A DNA stretch of 64,000 nt from Bradyrhizobium sp. CCGUVB1N3. GTDB taxonomy: Bacteria > Pseudomonadota > Alphaproteobacteria > Rhizobiales > Xanthobacteraceae. The notes under the pieces are model-generated. The model was given only the letters and a program-made list of their open reading frames with translations, ran no database searches and had not been told where the DNA came from. The translations under genes were made by a program, and so were the position numbers. Positions 1 to 8,376 of the stretch are shown here, piece after piece; within the stretch, counting starts at the first letter, position 1, and every line of letters starts with the position of its first letter. Location of the stretch: the NCBI RefSeq assembly GCF_024199925.1, contig NZ_JANADR010000001.1, forward strand, positions 5,397,501 to 5,461,500, read 5' to 3'.

Positions 1-789
1 CTCTATTCCGTTGTCGTTAAGTTTCCATTTCGCCAGCAGCGCACGATAGGTGCCGTCCGCGATCAGCGCATCGATCGCCTCGACGATCGCCTGCTGCAAC
101 GCCTTCTCCTTGACCGGCAAGGCGATGCCCGTGAACTGCGTCGCGAAGGCGTCGCCGACCGGCGCATAGGTGCCGGGCTCAAGGTCCATGATATAGGGCA
201 GCGTCTCGTTGCCCTGCACGGCGGCGTCGATGCGGCCCTGCCTGAGCTGCGTGCGCGCATCGGCCGAGCCATCGGTGCCGACGAACTGGATCGGGTTGCT
301 GCCGCAATTCTTCTCGCTCCATGCCGCGATCTCGGCCGGGAACATGGTGCGGCGGCTGGCGCCGACCTTCTTGCCGCACAGCGCGGCCATGTCCTTGAAC
401 TCGGCTGCGCGGGATTGCTGCACGAAGAATTTTGGACCGCTGCGCAAATAATCGACGAAGGACGCGATCTCGTGCCGGCTCGCATAGTCGGTGAAGCCCG
501 ACAGGATGGCATCCACCCGGCCTGTCGAAATCGACGGCATGAACTCGGCGAAACTGGTCTCCTGCCATTCGATCTTGACGCCGAGCTTGCGGCCGAGCGC
601 CTCGCCGAGGTCGACGTCGAAGCCGGAGAGCGCGTTGGTGGCGGGATCGCGGAACTCCATCGGCGGATAGTTCGGCACCACCGCGACCTTGATGCTGCCC
701 CGTTTGGCGATTTCAGGCGGCAGTTCGATCGCCATCACTGATGCCGTTGTCGCACAAACCAATGCCGCCGCAACCAACACTCTCATCAT
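1..789 (-). CDS. Polar amino-acid ABC transporter substrate-binding protein (3' end cut by window)
   Basis: Family 3 periplasmic solute-binding protein that would deliver an amino acid or related amide to the permease encoded just upstream. The reading frame runs without a stop from an ATG at 789 (a second in-frame ATG lies at 786) to the window edge, giving 263 codons. It begins with a short hydrophobic signal peptide (VLVAAALVCATTASVMA) and continues with family features such as NYPPMEFRDP, GFDVDLGEALG and a late GRIDAAVQGNETLPY stretch. It is clearly paralogous to the binding protein at 2419-3246. It is the last visible gene of a minus-strand operon, 14 bp after the ATPase. The ligand cannot be read from sequence. 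The C-terminus lies outside the window. Confidence 0.9.
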   Translation of the reverse strand, partial: MMRVLVAAALVCATTASVMAIELPPEIAKRGSIKVAVVPNYPPMEFRDPATNALSGFDVDLGEALGRKLGVKIEWQETSFAEFMPSISTGRVDAILSGFTDYASRHEIASFVDYLRSGPKFFVQQSRAAEFKDMAALCGKKVGASRRTMFPAEIAAWSEKNCGSNPIQFVGTDGSADARTQLRQGRIDAAVQGNETLPYIMDLEPGTYAPVGDAFATQFTGIALPVKEKALQQAIVEAIDALIADGTYRALLAKWKLNDNGIE

Positions 790-803
790 CGAAACGCCCC
801 CAT

Positions 804-1568
804 TCATATCACCGCCGAGAGAAAAGCCTTGGTGCGCGCCTCGCGCGGCGCGCCGAGCACGTCCGACGCCGTCCCGGATTCGACGATCGCACCCTGGTCC
901 ATGTAGACGACACGATCGGCGACCTCGCGGGCAAAGCCGAGCTCGTGCGTCACCACCATCATGGTCATGCCGCTTTGCGCGAGCTCCTTCATCACCGCGA
1001 GCACCTCGCCGACGAGTTCCGGATCGAGCGCGCTGGTCGGCTCGTCGAACAGCATCAGCATCGGTTTCATGGCGAGCGATCGCGCGATCGCGACGCGTTG
1101 CTGCTGGCCGCCGGAGAGCTGTGCGGGATAAGAATCGGCCTTGGCCGCAAGCCCGACACGCCTGAGCAGCTCGATGGCTTCACCGCGCACCTCGTCGGAT
1201 TTCCGGCCCTGCACCTGCACCGGGCCTTCGGTGATGTTCTCCAGCGCCGTCTTGTGCGGGAACAGGTTGAAGCGCTGGAACACCATGCCGGTCTTCAGCC
1301 GCTGCCGCGCGATCTGCCGCTCGGTCAGGCGATAGAGCCGCCCGCCCTCTTCCCGCACGCCGAGCAGCTCGCCGTCGAGCCAGATACCGCCGCTATCGAT
1401 CGTCGTGAGCTGGTTGACGCAGCGGAGCAGCGTGGTCTTGCCCGAGCCGGATGCGCCGATCAGGCACATCACCTCGCCGGGCCACACGTCGAGCGAGACG
1501 CCTCTGAGAGCCTGGAACTCTCCAAAATGCTTGCTGACGGAGCGGATCGCGACGAGGGGCTTTGTCAT
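804..1568 (-). CDS. Polar amino-acid ABC transporter ATP-binding protein
   Basis: Cytoplasmic ATPase that powers the neighbouring permease. All nucleotide-binding elements are visible: Walker [11 protein letters not shown]-loop region [12 protein letters not shown], signature [15 protein letters not shown], Walker [15 protein letters not shown] and the H-loop VVTHE. The product is 254 aa, normal for GlnQ/HisP-type ATPases. I start it at the ATG at 1568 (MTKPLVAI), because a longer upstream frame adds only residues with no homology and this ATG overlaps the permease stop as ATGA, the usual sign of translational coupling. The order binding protein-permease-ATPase-binding protein supports one transport operon. 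Confidence 0.93.
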   Translation of the reverse strand: MTKPLVAIRSVSKHFGEFQALRGVSLDVWPGEVMCLIGASGSGKTTLLRCVNQLTTIDSGGIWLDGELLGVREEGGRLYRLTERQIARQRLKTGMVFQRFNLFPHKTALENITEGPVQVQGRKSDEVRGEAIELLRRVGLAAKADSYPAQLSGGQQQRVAIARSLAMKPMLMLFDEPTSALDPELVGEVLAVMKELAQSGMTMMVVTHELGFAREVADRVVYMDQGAIVESGTASDVLGAPREARTKAFLSAVI

Positions 1569-2422
1569 CGGGCGAACTGCAATGTGCCGCGGGCAAAGCG
1601 CCGTTCGAGCAGCATCTGGAGCGGCGTCAGGATCGACACCACAAGGAGATACCACAGGCCGGCGACGATCAGGAGCTCGATCACGCGCGAATTGGCGTAG
1701 TAGATGTTTTCCGCGTTGTGCAGCACCTCCGGATACTGGATGACGCTGGCGAGCGAGGTCGCCTTGACGAGGCCAATGAACTCGTTGCCGATCGGCGGAA
1801 TCACCACCCGCATCGCCTGCGGCAGGATGATCCGGCGCAGCGCACGCAGCCGGCCCATGCCGATCGCCTGCGCTGCCTCATACTGCCCGATATCGACCGA
1901 CAGCATGCCTGCGCGCATCACCTCCGAGGTGTAGGCGCCCTGGTTGATGCCGAGCCCCAGCAGCGCCGCAAGGAACGGCGTCATGACGTCGACCGCGCGC
2001 GCACTCCACAGGCCGGGAATGCCGATGGTCGGAAACACCAGCGCGAGGTTGAACCACAACAGAAGCTGGAGGATCAGCGGCGTGCCGCGGAACAGCCAAG
2101 TATAGCCGGCGGCGACCGACTTCAGCACCGGGTTCGGCGACAGCCGCATGATCGCCACGACCACGCCGAGGACAATGCCGAGCGTCATCGCGAGCACGGC
2201 CATCACCATGGTGTTGACGATGCCCTCGAGAATCACTTTCGCCGTCAGGAAGCGGCTGACGTAGGACCATTCGATCTGGCCACCAGCAAAGGCGCGCCCA
2301 ATAGCGACCAGCACCAGAACGATCAGAGCCGCGCTGAGCCAGCGAAACCAGTGCGGCTCGCGCGCGACGTGCATCCCGGACAGGTCGGGAAAGCCCTCCG
2401 CGAGTGCGGGCGCGGCCTTCAT
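1565..2422 (-). CDS. Polar amino-acid ABC transporter permease
   Basis: Inner-membrane permease of the HisM/GlnP type, about 285 aa. A cytoplasmic N-terminal extension of roughly 35 residues precedes the first membrane helix ([20 protein letters not shown]). The core contains the start of the conserved region [20 protein letters not shown] and the EAA-type coupling loop [23 protein letters not shown], which contacts the ATPase. The ATG at 2422 is chosen because it overlaps the stop of the binding-protein gene (ATGA); a further upstream start would lie inside that gene. It is the only permease visible and may work as a homodimer, as many single-permease systems of this family do. Confidence 0.92.
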   Translation of the reverse strand: MKAAPALAEGFPDLSGMHVAREPHWFRWLSAALIVLVLVAIGRAFAGGQIEWSYVSRFLTAKVILEGIVNTMVMAVLAMTLGIVLGVVVAIMRLSPNPVLKSVAAGYTWLFRGTPLILQLLLWFNLALVFPTIGIPGLWSARAVDVMTPFLAALLGLGINQGAYTSEVMRAGMLSVDIGQYEAAQAIGMGRLRALRRIILPQAMRVVIPPIGNEFIGLVKATSLASVIQYPEVLHNAENIYYANSRVIELLIVAGLWYLLVVSILTPLQMLLERRFARGTLQFAR

Positions 2423-3246
2423 TGCGGTGCCGCGTTCATCAAGGACTTCTCGACGGCGTTCGCGCCCAATCCCCATTTGTCGAGAATAGCCTTGTAGGAT
2501 CCATCGGCAATCATGGCGGCGAGCTTTTCCGTGACCACCTCGCGCAGGGCCGTATCATCCTTGCGGAACATGATGCCCTGAAAACCCTTCGCAAAGGGCT
2601 CGCCGACGACGCGATATTTGCCGGCCTCCTGCGATTGCGCATAGGGCAGGGTCTCGCTGCCCTGCACGGCGGCGTCGATGCGGCCCTGCTTGAGCTGGTT
2701 GCGGACGTCGATCGAGTTCTCGCCGGGGACATACTGGATCGCCGGCTTGCCGGCCGCCTCGCAATTCTGCTTGCTCCACTTCTCGATCTCGACCGGGAAG
2801 CTGGTGCTGCGGGTCGTGCCGACCTTCTTGCCGCAAAGATCCGTCGCAGCCTTCGCGTCGCTCTCCGCCATGACGAAGAACTGCGGGCCCGTGGTGAGAT
2901 AGTCGACGAAATCGGCGGTCTCACGCCGTGAGGCGCGGTCCGAGATGCCGCTGATGATGAAATCGGCGCGCTTGGTCTGGAGCGAGGGGATCAGCTCGGC
3001 GAACGGCGTCTCGCTCCACACGATCTTGAGGCCACCAAGCCGCTTGGCGAGCTCGTTTGCAAGGTCGACGTCGAGCCCGACGAGTTCGTTGGTCGCGGGA
3101 TCGCGATATTCCATCGGCGCGTAGGTCGAGTTGACCGTGAGCTTCAACGTGCCCGCCTGCTTGATCTCCGCCGGAAGCTCGGCCGCCTGCGCGGACGTCA
3201 CGGCAGCCAATGCTGCGAAACCGAGGAAATGTGAGAGGCGTGTCAT
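2419..3246 (-). CDS. Polar amino-acid ABC transporter substrate-binding protein
   Basis: Periplasmic solute-binding protein of 275 aa with a signal peptide ending near AQA (MTRLSHFLGFAALAAVTSAQAA). Family 3 features include YAPMEYRDP, GLDVDLANELAKRLG, the hinge region KRADFIISG and a GRIDAAVQGSETLPY stretch. It lies between the nitrilase gene (40 bp upstream) and the permease (4-bp overlap), so it is probably the main binding protein of this transporter. The second copy at the window's left edge shares the same motifs in the same order, which points to a duplication within the operon. The natural ligand is not deducible; the neighbouring nitrilase suggests an N-carbamoyl or other amide-bearing amino acid. 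Confidence 0.92.
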   Translation of the reverse strand: MTRLSHFLGFAALAAVTSAQAAELPAEIKQAGTLKLTVNSTYAPMEYRDPATNELVGLDVDLANELAKRLGGLKIVWSETPFAELIPSLQTKRADFIISGISDRASRRETADFVDYLTTGPQFFVMAESDAKAATDLCGKKVGTTRSTSFPVEIEKWSKQNCEAAGKPAIQYVPGENSIDVRNQLKQGRIDAAVQGSETLPYAQSQEAGKYRVVGEPFAKGFQGIMFRKDDTALREVVTEKLAAMIADGSYKAILDKWGLGANAVEKSLMNAAPQ

Positions 3247-3286
3247 GTCAGCTCCCTTGGCTGGCGCCGCGACCGGCCGTTTGATG

Positions 3287-4243
3287 TCAATCCGCGTCGA
3301 GAACGGCCGGCTCGATGACGCCGGCGCGTTCGGTGATCACCCTGTATTGCTCCGGCCGCCGGTGGGCGGCGAAGTTGAACATCTTGTCCTTGCCCTGGCG
3401 GCAGAGATCGAGGTCGAGGTCGGCGACGATCACCTCATCGGCCAGCGTCTCGGCTTGCGCGACGATGCGGCCGTTGGGATCGACGATGCAGGAGCCGCCG
3501 ATCAATCCGGAGCCGTCCTCCTCGCCCGCCTTGGCGACCGAGATGGCCCAGGTCGCGTTCATATAGGCGTTGGCCTGCGTCACCAGCGTCGAATGGAAGG
3601 TGCGAAGGCCCGCGTCTTCCGTCGTGCCGCCGTTGGGATCATAGGCCGCCGAATTGTAGCCGATGCAGACCAGCTCGACGCCTTGCAGGCCCAGCACGCG
3701 CCAGGATTCCGGCCAGCGCCGGTCGTTGCAGATCATCATGCCCATGATCGCATGGGCCCAGGCCGAGCCGGCGCGGAAGGCGGGAAAGCCGAGGTCGCCA
3801 TATTCAAAGTAACGCTTCTCGAGCTGCTGATAGCGCGCGCCCGGCCGCGGCTCGACCGAGCCCGGCAGGTGCACCTTGCGATAGCGGCCGAGGATCTCGC
3901 CGTCGCGATCGACCAGGATGGAGCAGTTGTAGCGCCGACCGTCCGCCGTCAGCTCGGCATAACCGACATAGAAGCCGACGCGGAGCGCACGCGCGCGTTC
4001 GAACAGCTTTGCCACCGCCGGGTTCGGCATGCCGCGCTCGAAATAATGGTCGAGCGCTGCGCCTTCGAGCAGCCAGCGCGGAAAGAAGGTGGTGAAGGCA
4101 AGCTCGGGAAACACCACGAGGCTGGCGCCGCGGCGGGCGGCCTCGTCCAGAAGCTTGAGCATCCGGTCAAGCGTATGCGCGCGCGGATCGGCTTTTTGCG
4201 TCGGCCCCATCTGGGCGGCGGCGGCGCGAAGGACACGAACCAA
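3287..4243 (-). CDS. Nitrilase-superfamily amidohydrolase, N-carbamoyl-D-amino acid hydrolase-like
   Basis: Probable cytoplasmic C-N hydrolase that releases CO2 and ammonia from N-carbamoyl amino acids. The catalytic Glu-Lys-Cys triad is visible as E47 in VVFPELAF, K123 in YRKVHLPG and C172 in MMICNDRRWPE, with the CNDRRWPE context typical of D-carbamoylases. No ATG stands at the N-terminus. A Shine-Dalgarno GGAGG at 4249-4253 sits five bases before a TTG at 4243, giving a 318-aa product beginning VRVLRAAAAQ; a TTG at 4255 would overlap that ribosome site and is less likely. It is the first gene of the transporter operon and is divergent from a LysR gene. Substrate stereochemistry is inferred from the family only. 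Confidence 0.87.
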   Translation of the reverse strand: MVRVLRAAAAQMGPTQKADPRAHTLDRMLKLLDEAARRGASLVVFPELAFTTFFPRWLLEGAALDHYFERGMPNPAVAKLFERARALRVGFYVGYAELTADGRRYNCSILVDRDGEILGRYRKVHLPGSVEPRPGARYQQLEKRYFEYGDLGFPAFRAGSAWAHAIMGMMICNDRRWPESWRVLGLQGVELVCIGYNSAAYDPNGGTTEDAGLRTFHSTLVTQANAYMNATWAISVAKAGEEDGSGLIGGSCIVDPNGRIVAQAETLADEVIVADLDLDLCRQGKDKMFNFAAHRRPEQYRVITERAGVIEPAVLDAD

Positions 4244-4377
4244 GACTGCCTCCAATCTGTGCGCGCTGCTGCCTCATTGGGCGACAGAACTCTTTGATCC
4301 AGCGTGCAAATCCGCGGCCATTACGCGGAAACGGCAGTTGAAAAGCAATTCATTGTGCTATGATATTTTGGCTGAGT

Positions 4378-4396
4378 ATATAATCAGGACTTATAT
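4378..4396. promoter_or_regulatory. Palindrome with T-N11-A, candidate LysR-type operator over the LysR start
   Basis: ATATAA and TTATAT form a perfect 6-bp inverted repeat separated by seven bases. It contains the T-N11-A pattern of LysR-family sites (T4381, A4393) and overlaps the ATG of the LysR gene at 4395. The surrounding 60 bases are much richer in A+T than the flanking genes. The site lies between the divergent LysR and nitrilase genes, where an autoregulatory operator is expected. This is a sequence observation; binding is inferred. Confidence 0.5.
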
Positions 4397-5315
4397 GAAC
4401 CTGCGCCAGCTCGAGATCCTGCGTGCCGTCATTCGCCACCGCACCACGGTCGCGGCGGCGGACGAGCTGGCGCTGTCGCAGCCGGCGGTCAGCAACGCGC
4501 TGAAGACGATGGAGGCGCAGGCCGGCTTTGCGCTGTTCGAGCGCGTCAACAACCGGCTGTTTCCCACCGCCGAGGCGATGGCGCTCTACAAGGAGAGCGA
4601 AGCGATCTTCGCGCTGCATGCCAAGCTCGAAAGCCGCGTGCGCGATCTGCGCGAGAACCGCTCGGGGCATCTGTCGCTGGTGGCGACGCCGCCGCTCGCC
4701 TACAGCATCATCCCCTCCGCTCTGTCGGGTTTCCTGCGCCGCCGTCCGGAGACGCGGGTGTTTTTCGACGTTCGCCGCTACGAAGGCATCATCGAGGGCG
4801 TCCTGAGCCATGTCGCAGAGCTCGGCTTCGCACTCGGTCTCACCCATCATCCCGGCATCGCACATGAGGTCGTGCATACCGGCGAGATGGTCTGCGTGCT
4901 GCCGCCGCAGCATCCGCTGGCCAGACAGCCGATGATCTCCGCCTCCGATCTCGTCGGCCTGCCCTTCATCGGGCTCGAGCGCGGCACCCGGCTCGGCGAA
5001 GCCGTGCGCGACAGTTTTGCCCGCGCCGGTGCGCCGTTCCAGCCGACCGTCGAGGTGCGCTATTGCAATACGGCCTGCGTGCTCGCGGCCGCCGGCGTGG
5101 GAGCTGCGGTGGTCGACCCGTTTTCGCCGCGACAAAACGGCGGCAACGGCCTCGTCGTGCGGCCGTTCGCGCCGACGACGCGCGCGGTCGCCTATATGCT
5201 GTGGTCGGAAGCAGAGCCGCTGTCGCGGCTCGCCAAGGCCTTCCTCAATGAAGTCCGCAAGGAGAGCAAGCTTCTGGAGAGCGGGACGCAACAGGAGGCA
5301 AGGCGCGACGACTGA
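4395..5315 (+). CDS. LysR-family transcriptional regulator
   Basis: DNA-binding regulator of 306 aa. The N-terminal winged helix-turn-helix is clear (NLRQLEILRAVIRHRTTVAAADELALSQPAVSNALKTME, residues about 2-40, described here in parts: recognition helix QPAVSNALK). It is followed by the periplasmic-binding-like co-inducer domain from about residue 90. The ATG at 4395 has AGGA six bases upstream; the open frame extends further upstream, but those residues have no family resemblance. It diverges from the nitrilase/ABC transporter operon, so it most likely controls uptake and hydrolysis of the same compound and its own expression. The co-inducer is unknown. Confidence 0.92.
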   Translation: MNLRQLEILRAVIRHRTTVAAADELALSQPAVSNALKTMEAQAGFALFERVNNRLFPTAEAMALYKESEAIFALHAKLESRVRDLRENRSGHLSLVATPPLAYSIIPSALSGFLRRRPETRVFFDVRRYEGIIEGVLSHVAELGFALGLTHHPGIAHEVVHTGEMVCVLPPQHPLARQPMISASDLVGLPFIGLERGTRLGEAVRDSFARAGAPFQPTVEVRYCNTACVLAAAGVGAAVVDPFSPRQNGGNGLVVRPFAPTTRAVAYMLWSEAEPLSRLAKAFLNEVRKESKLLESGTQQEARRDD

Positions 5316-5388
5316 GCTTGCGCAGGCGCGCACAATCTCTTAACCGAGGACCATTCCCAGCCGAGGACCCGTTCTTAACCGAGGGCAT

Positions 5389-6102
5389 ATGGCACGCATC
5401 ACCATCATCGAAACCGGAGCCGTCCCTCGCAAACATCGCGAGCGCCACGGCTCGTTTCCGGACATGTTCGAACGCATGATCCGCACTGAGGATCCCTCAG
5501 CTGCGTTCGACGTCGTCAGCATTCCCGATGGCGAAGCGCTCCCCGACCCCTGCCAGTTGGAGGCGATCCTGATCACCGGCGCGGCGGCCGGCGTCTATGA
5601 CGGGCTCGACTGGATCGCGCCGCTCGAAGAATTCGTCCGCACCGCCCACGCCAACAAGACGCCGATGGTCGGGGTCTGCTTCGGCCATCAACTCATCGCG
5701 CAGGCGCTCGGCGGCGTGGTCCGCAAGTCGGACAAGGGCTGGGGCATCGGCCGGCACGTCTATCAGGTGGCCCCGGACAACGGCGTCATCGGCGGCGAAC
5801 AGCTCGCCATCGCCTGCTCGCACCAGGACCAGGTCATCGAGCCGCCCGAGGGCGCGCGGACGATCCTGTACTCGGAATTCGCGCCGCATGCCGGCCTGCT
5901 CTACGCCAACGGCACGACGCTCTCGGTGCAGCCGCATCCGGAATTCGACGCGGGTTTTGCCAACGTCTGCTGCGAGCTCCGCGAAGGCCACGCGCCGGAT
6001 AACGTGGTCGCCACCGCGAAAGCGTCACTCGCCGAGCCGCTGGACAGCGCGAAGCTTGGTGGCGCCATCACGAGGTTTTTGACGAGGCGGGCGGCGCCTT
6101 AG
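5389..6102 (+). CDS. Class I glutamine amidotransferase-like protein
   Basis: A stand-alone GMP-synthase-type glutaminase domain of 237 aa. The catalytic triad is present: C97 in GVCFGHQLIAQALGG, and H183 with E185 in VQPHPEF. It covers only the amidotransferase fold with no fused synthetase domain. Proteins of this type hydrolyse glutamine or gamma-glutamyl compounds, for example in gamma-glutamylputrescine breakdown, but no partner gene is adjacent to fix the role. The 73-bp gap after the LysR gene carries two short direct copies of CTTAACCGAGG, at 5339 and 5373. It may be co-transcribed with the LysR gene or stand alone. Confidence 0.85.
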   Translation: MARITIIETGAVPRKHRERHGSFPDMFERMIRTEDPSAAFDVVSIPDGEALPDPCQLEAILITGAAAGVYDGLDWIAPLEEFVRTAHANKTPMVGVCFGHQLIAQALGGVVRKSDKGWGIGRHVYQVAPDNGVIGGEQLAIACSHQDQVIEPPEGARTILYSEFAPHAGLLYANGTTLSVQPHPEFDAGFANVCCELREGHAPDNVVATAKASLAEPLDSAKLGGAITRFLTRRAAP

Positions 6103-6126
6103 TCCGCGAGGTCGCGCCGCGCGCGA

Positions 6127-6285
6127 CTCTTCCCTTCTCCCCTTGTGGGAGAAGGTGGCGCGAAGCGCCGGATGAGGGGTTCTATCCGCGAATTCAAACG
6201 CAAGAGATTCATGCGCGGAGAGAGACCCCTCACCCGGCTTCGCGGCGCGAAGCCACCCTCTCCCACAAGGGGAGAGGGTGCAGCG
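6127..6285. repeat. Imperfect palindromic intergenic repeat, CTCTCCCC family
   Basis: Two long arms (about 6129-6182 and 6228-6282) are imperfect reverse complements of each other, each with its own inner hairpin (CTCCCCTTGTGGGAG and CTCCCACAAGGGGAG). A related element lies at 25274-25424. It fills most of the space between the convergent amidotransferase and DUF1348 genes and could act as a bidirectional transcription barrier. No coding content is seen. Confidence 0.85.
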
Positions 6286-6313
6286 CGCCAAGCCCATCTC
6301 TCCTCGCTACGCC

Positions 6314-6781
6314 TCAGAACGGACTATCCCCCAGCCCCGGCACATCCGCAGGCCGCGGCCCCGGCGCAGGCCAGTGGAAGCGGCGATCACTCTCCGCGAG
6401 AGCGATATCGTTGATCGAGGCCTCGCGGCGCTTCATCAGGCCTTGCTCGTCGAACTCCCATTGCTCATTGCCGTAAGAGCGATACCACTGGCCGCTCGCA
6501 TCGTGCCATTCGTACTGGAAGCGCACCGCGATGCGGTTGCCGTCGAAGGCCCAGAGATCCTTGATCAGGCGGTAGTCGATCTCCTTCGCCCATTTGCGCG
6601 TCAGGAACGCGACGATCGCCTCGCGGCCCCCAAACACCTCCGAGCGATTTCGCCAGCGGCTGTCCTCGGTATAGGCGAGCGCAACACGCTGCGGATCGCG
6701 CGAATTCCAGGCGTCCTCGGCCATGCGGGCCTTTTGCGCGGCGGTCTCTCTCGTGAAGGGCGGAAGCGGCGGACGCGACAT
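6314..6781 (-). CDS. DUF1348 / NTF2-like family protein
   Basis: A small 155-aa protein of the nuclear-transport-factor-2-like (SnoaL-related) fold family DUF1348. Recognisable segments are [57 protein letters not shown] and a C-terminal [11 protein letters not shown]. The family forms conical alpha+beta barrels, and many members have no known ligand. The ATG at 6781 gives the full family length. The gene stands alone between a palindromic repeat and the thioesterase gene. Its function is not known. Confidence 0.85.
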   Translation of the reverse strand: MSRPPLPPFTRETAAQKARMAEDAWNSRDPQRVALAYTEDSRWRNRSEVFGGREAIVAFLTRKWAKEIDYRLIKDLWAFDGNRIAVRFQYEWHDASGQWYRSYGNEQWEFDEQGLMKRREASINDIALAESDRRFHWPAPGPRPADVPGLGDSPF

Positions 6782-6857
6782 GGCGGGGCCTCATCGGTTG
6801 GGGACACGCAAATCTAGGCTCGCAGGCTTGGAAGTCGATAGCCCCCTCCCTATCGGC

Positions 6858-7310
6858 TCATTGCGAAATCACATCGGCCTTCATCAGGTTACGGATCGAT
6901 TTCGGGATCGGCTGCGCGCGGCCGCCGCTGATGAAGGCGACGCGCACTTCGGCCTTCACCAGCACGTCCTCGCCGCGCCGGATCTCCTGCGCCAGCATGA
7001 TCGAGGCGCCCTTCACCGCAATCGGCCAGGTCACGATGTCCAGCACGTCGTCCATGCGCGCAGGTTTCAGGAAATCCAGATGCATCGAACGGACGACGAA
7101 GGCAAAGCCCGCGTCTTCCGTCTCGGCCTGCTCGAACAGCGCCTGCTGCTCGGCGCCCATAAGCCGCAGATGGTTGGTGCGCCCGCGCTCCATGAAGCGC
7201 AGATAATTGGCGTGATAGACGATGCCGGAAAAATCCGTGTCCTCGTAGTAGACGCGGACCTGCATGTGGTGGCGGCCGTTGCGGATCTCGCCGTCGAGAT
7301 GGGCTGTCAC
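6858..7310 (-). CDS. YbgC-type acyl-CoA thioesterase
   Basis: Hot-dog-fold thioesterase of 150 aa, of the 4-hydroxybenzoyl-CoA thioesterase / YbgC group that hydrolyses acyl-CoA or acyl-ACP thioesters. The signature YYEDTDFSGIVYHANYLRFMERGR (described in parts: catalytic Asp in YEDTDFSGIVYHANY) is intact. The start is a GTG at 7310 (MTAHLDGEIR). In many proteobacteria ybgC begins the tol-pal operon, but here it is flanked by DUF1348 and a phosphoesterase, so a Tol-Pal link is not supported by the local context. The substrate chain length is unknown. Confidence 0.88.
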   Translation of the reverse strand: MTAHLDGEIRNGRHHMQVRVYYEDTDFSGIVYHANYLRFMERGRTNHLRLMGAEQQALFEQAETEDAGFAFVVRSMHLDFLKPARMDDVLDIVTWPIAVKGASIMLAQEIRRGEDVLVKAEVRVAFISGGRAQPIPKSIRNLMKADVISQ

Positions 7311-7378
7311 GTCGCGAGCCTCGGTTCATTGTCGAAGCTTCGTGTTTTGCGCAAATCAGCCCAGCGCGCAAGCCGCGG

Positions 7379-8290
7379 CTACGACACCGCCTGCCCTGTA
7401 TTTCCCAGCGTCACCAGCACGATTTCCGGGGGAACACCGAGGCGGAAGGGCATGAGGCTGCAGCCGAGCCCGCCGGAGACGATGATGTCGCAATTCTTGC
7501 GGACATGGCCATAGGAGAGTTCCTGTCCCGACGGCGCAATCGGCGACCAGCCGAGCAGGCGCACCTGGCCGCCATGGGTATGACCGGAGAGCTGGAGCGC
7601 GACGCGCGGCGGCACGCGTGCGGCGATGTCCGGTTCATGCGCGAGCAGGATCACGGGTGCGCTGTCGGTGATATTGCCGAGCGTGACGCCGAGATCGTCG
7701 ACGCCAACGCGGCGGAGGGGCCGAAAGCGCCGCGCCGGCACATAGGCGAGTTGATCGCCGAGCCCAGCGAGCCAGAACGGACGACCCGCGTGGACCAGGC
7801 GTTGCGCATCATTTTCGTAGACCGGAATCCCGGCGGCTTCCAGCGCCTGCCGTGCAACCGGATGCCCCTTGCCTTCGCGCTGCACGGTCCGGTCGTCCCA
7901 CCAATCGTGATTGCCGAGGATCGCATGCACACCGAGCGGCGCCTTCAGGCGGCCGAGCACCGACGCCCATTCGCCGGCCGGAATGGCCCGCCTCACATGG
8001 CGCTGGCTGACGACGTAATCGCCGAGCAGGACGGTCATATCGGGGGCGAGGCCATTGGTGCGCGCGACGATGCCCTCGATCCGATCGAGCGACATCCAGG
8101 GATCGCAGGCGTGGAGATCGGCGATGACCGCGATCTTCAGCCTGAAATCGGCGGGCCATTGCGGCGGCAAGAGGTCGTAGCGGGTCACTCGCAGCTGCGC
8201 CGGTTCGACGCCGAAGCCATAGGCCGCGGTCGAGACGCCAAAGGCGCCAAACCCGCCCATCAATCGCAAGACACGCCGCCGAGAAAACAT
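7379..8290 (-). CDS. Exported metallophosphoesterase with Tat-like signal
   Basis: Calcineurin-like metallophosphoesterase of 303 aa, similar to the YaeI / phosphodiesterase group. The metal-binding motifs appear in order: DLHACD near residue 59, GDYVV, GNHDWWDD, HEPD and GHTHGGQ. The N-terminus SRRRVLRLMGGFGAFGVSTAA looks like a twin-arginine signal followed by a membrane segment, so the enzyme probably faces the periplasm, possibly anchored. It starts at ATG 8290. It is followed 68 bp downstream by the thioesterase gene on the same strand. The physiological phosphoester substrate is not known. Confidence 0.88.
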   Translation of the reverse strand: MFSRRRVLRLMGGFGAFGVSTAAYGFGVEPAQLRVTRYDLLPPQWPADFRLKIAVIADLHACDPWMSLDRIEGIVARTNGLAPDMTVLLGDYVVSQRHVRRAIPAGEWASVLGRLKAPLGVHAILGNHDWWDDRTVQREGKGHPVARQALEAAGIPVYENDAQRLVHAGRPFWLAGLGDQLAYVPARRFRPLRRVGVDDLGVTLGNITDSAPVILLAHEPDIAARVPPRVALQLSGHTHGGQVRLLGWSPIAPSGQELSYGHVRKNCDIIVSGGLGCSLMPFRLGVPPEIVLVTLGNTGQAVS

Positions 8291-8376
8291 GAGATCCTTA
8301 CCCGTGATGTGGGCAGAGACTGGGGCGCGATTGTAGCGGAATTCGGTTGGGTTTGTGCAGATCGTCAGCAGAAACG

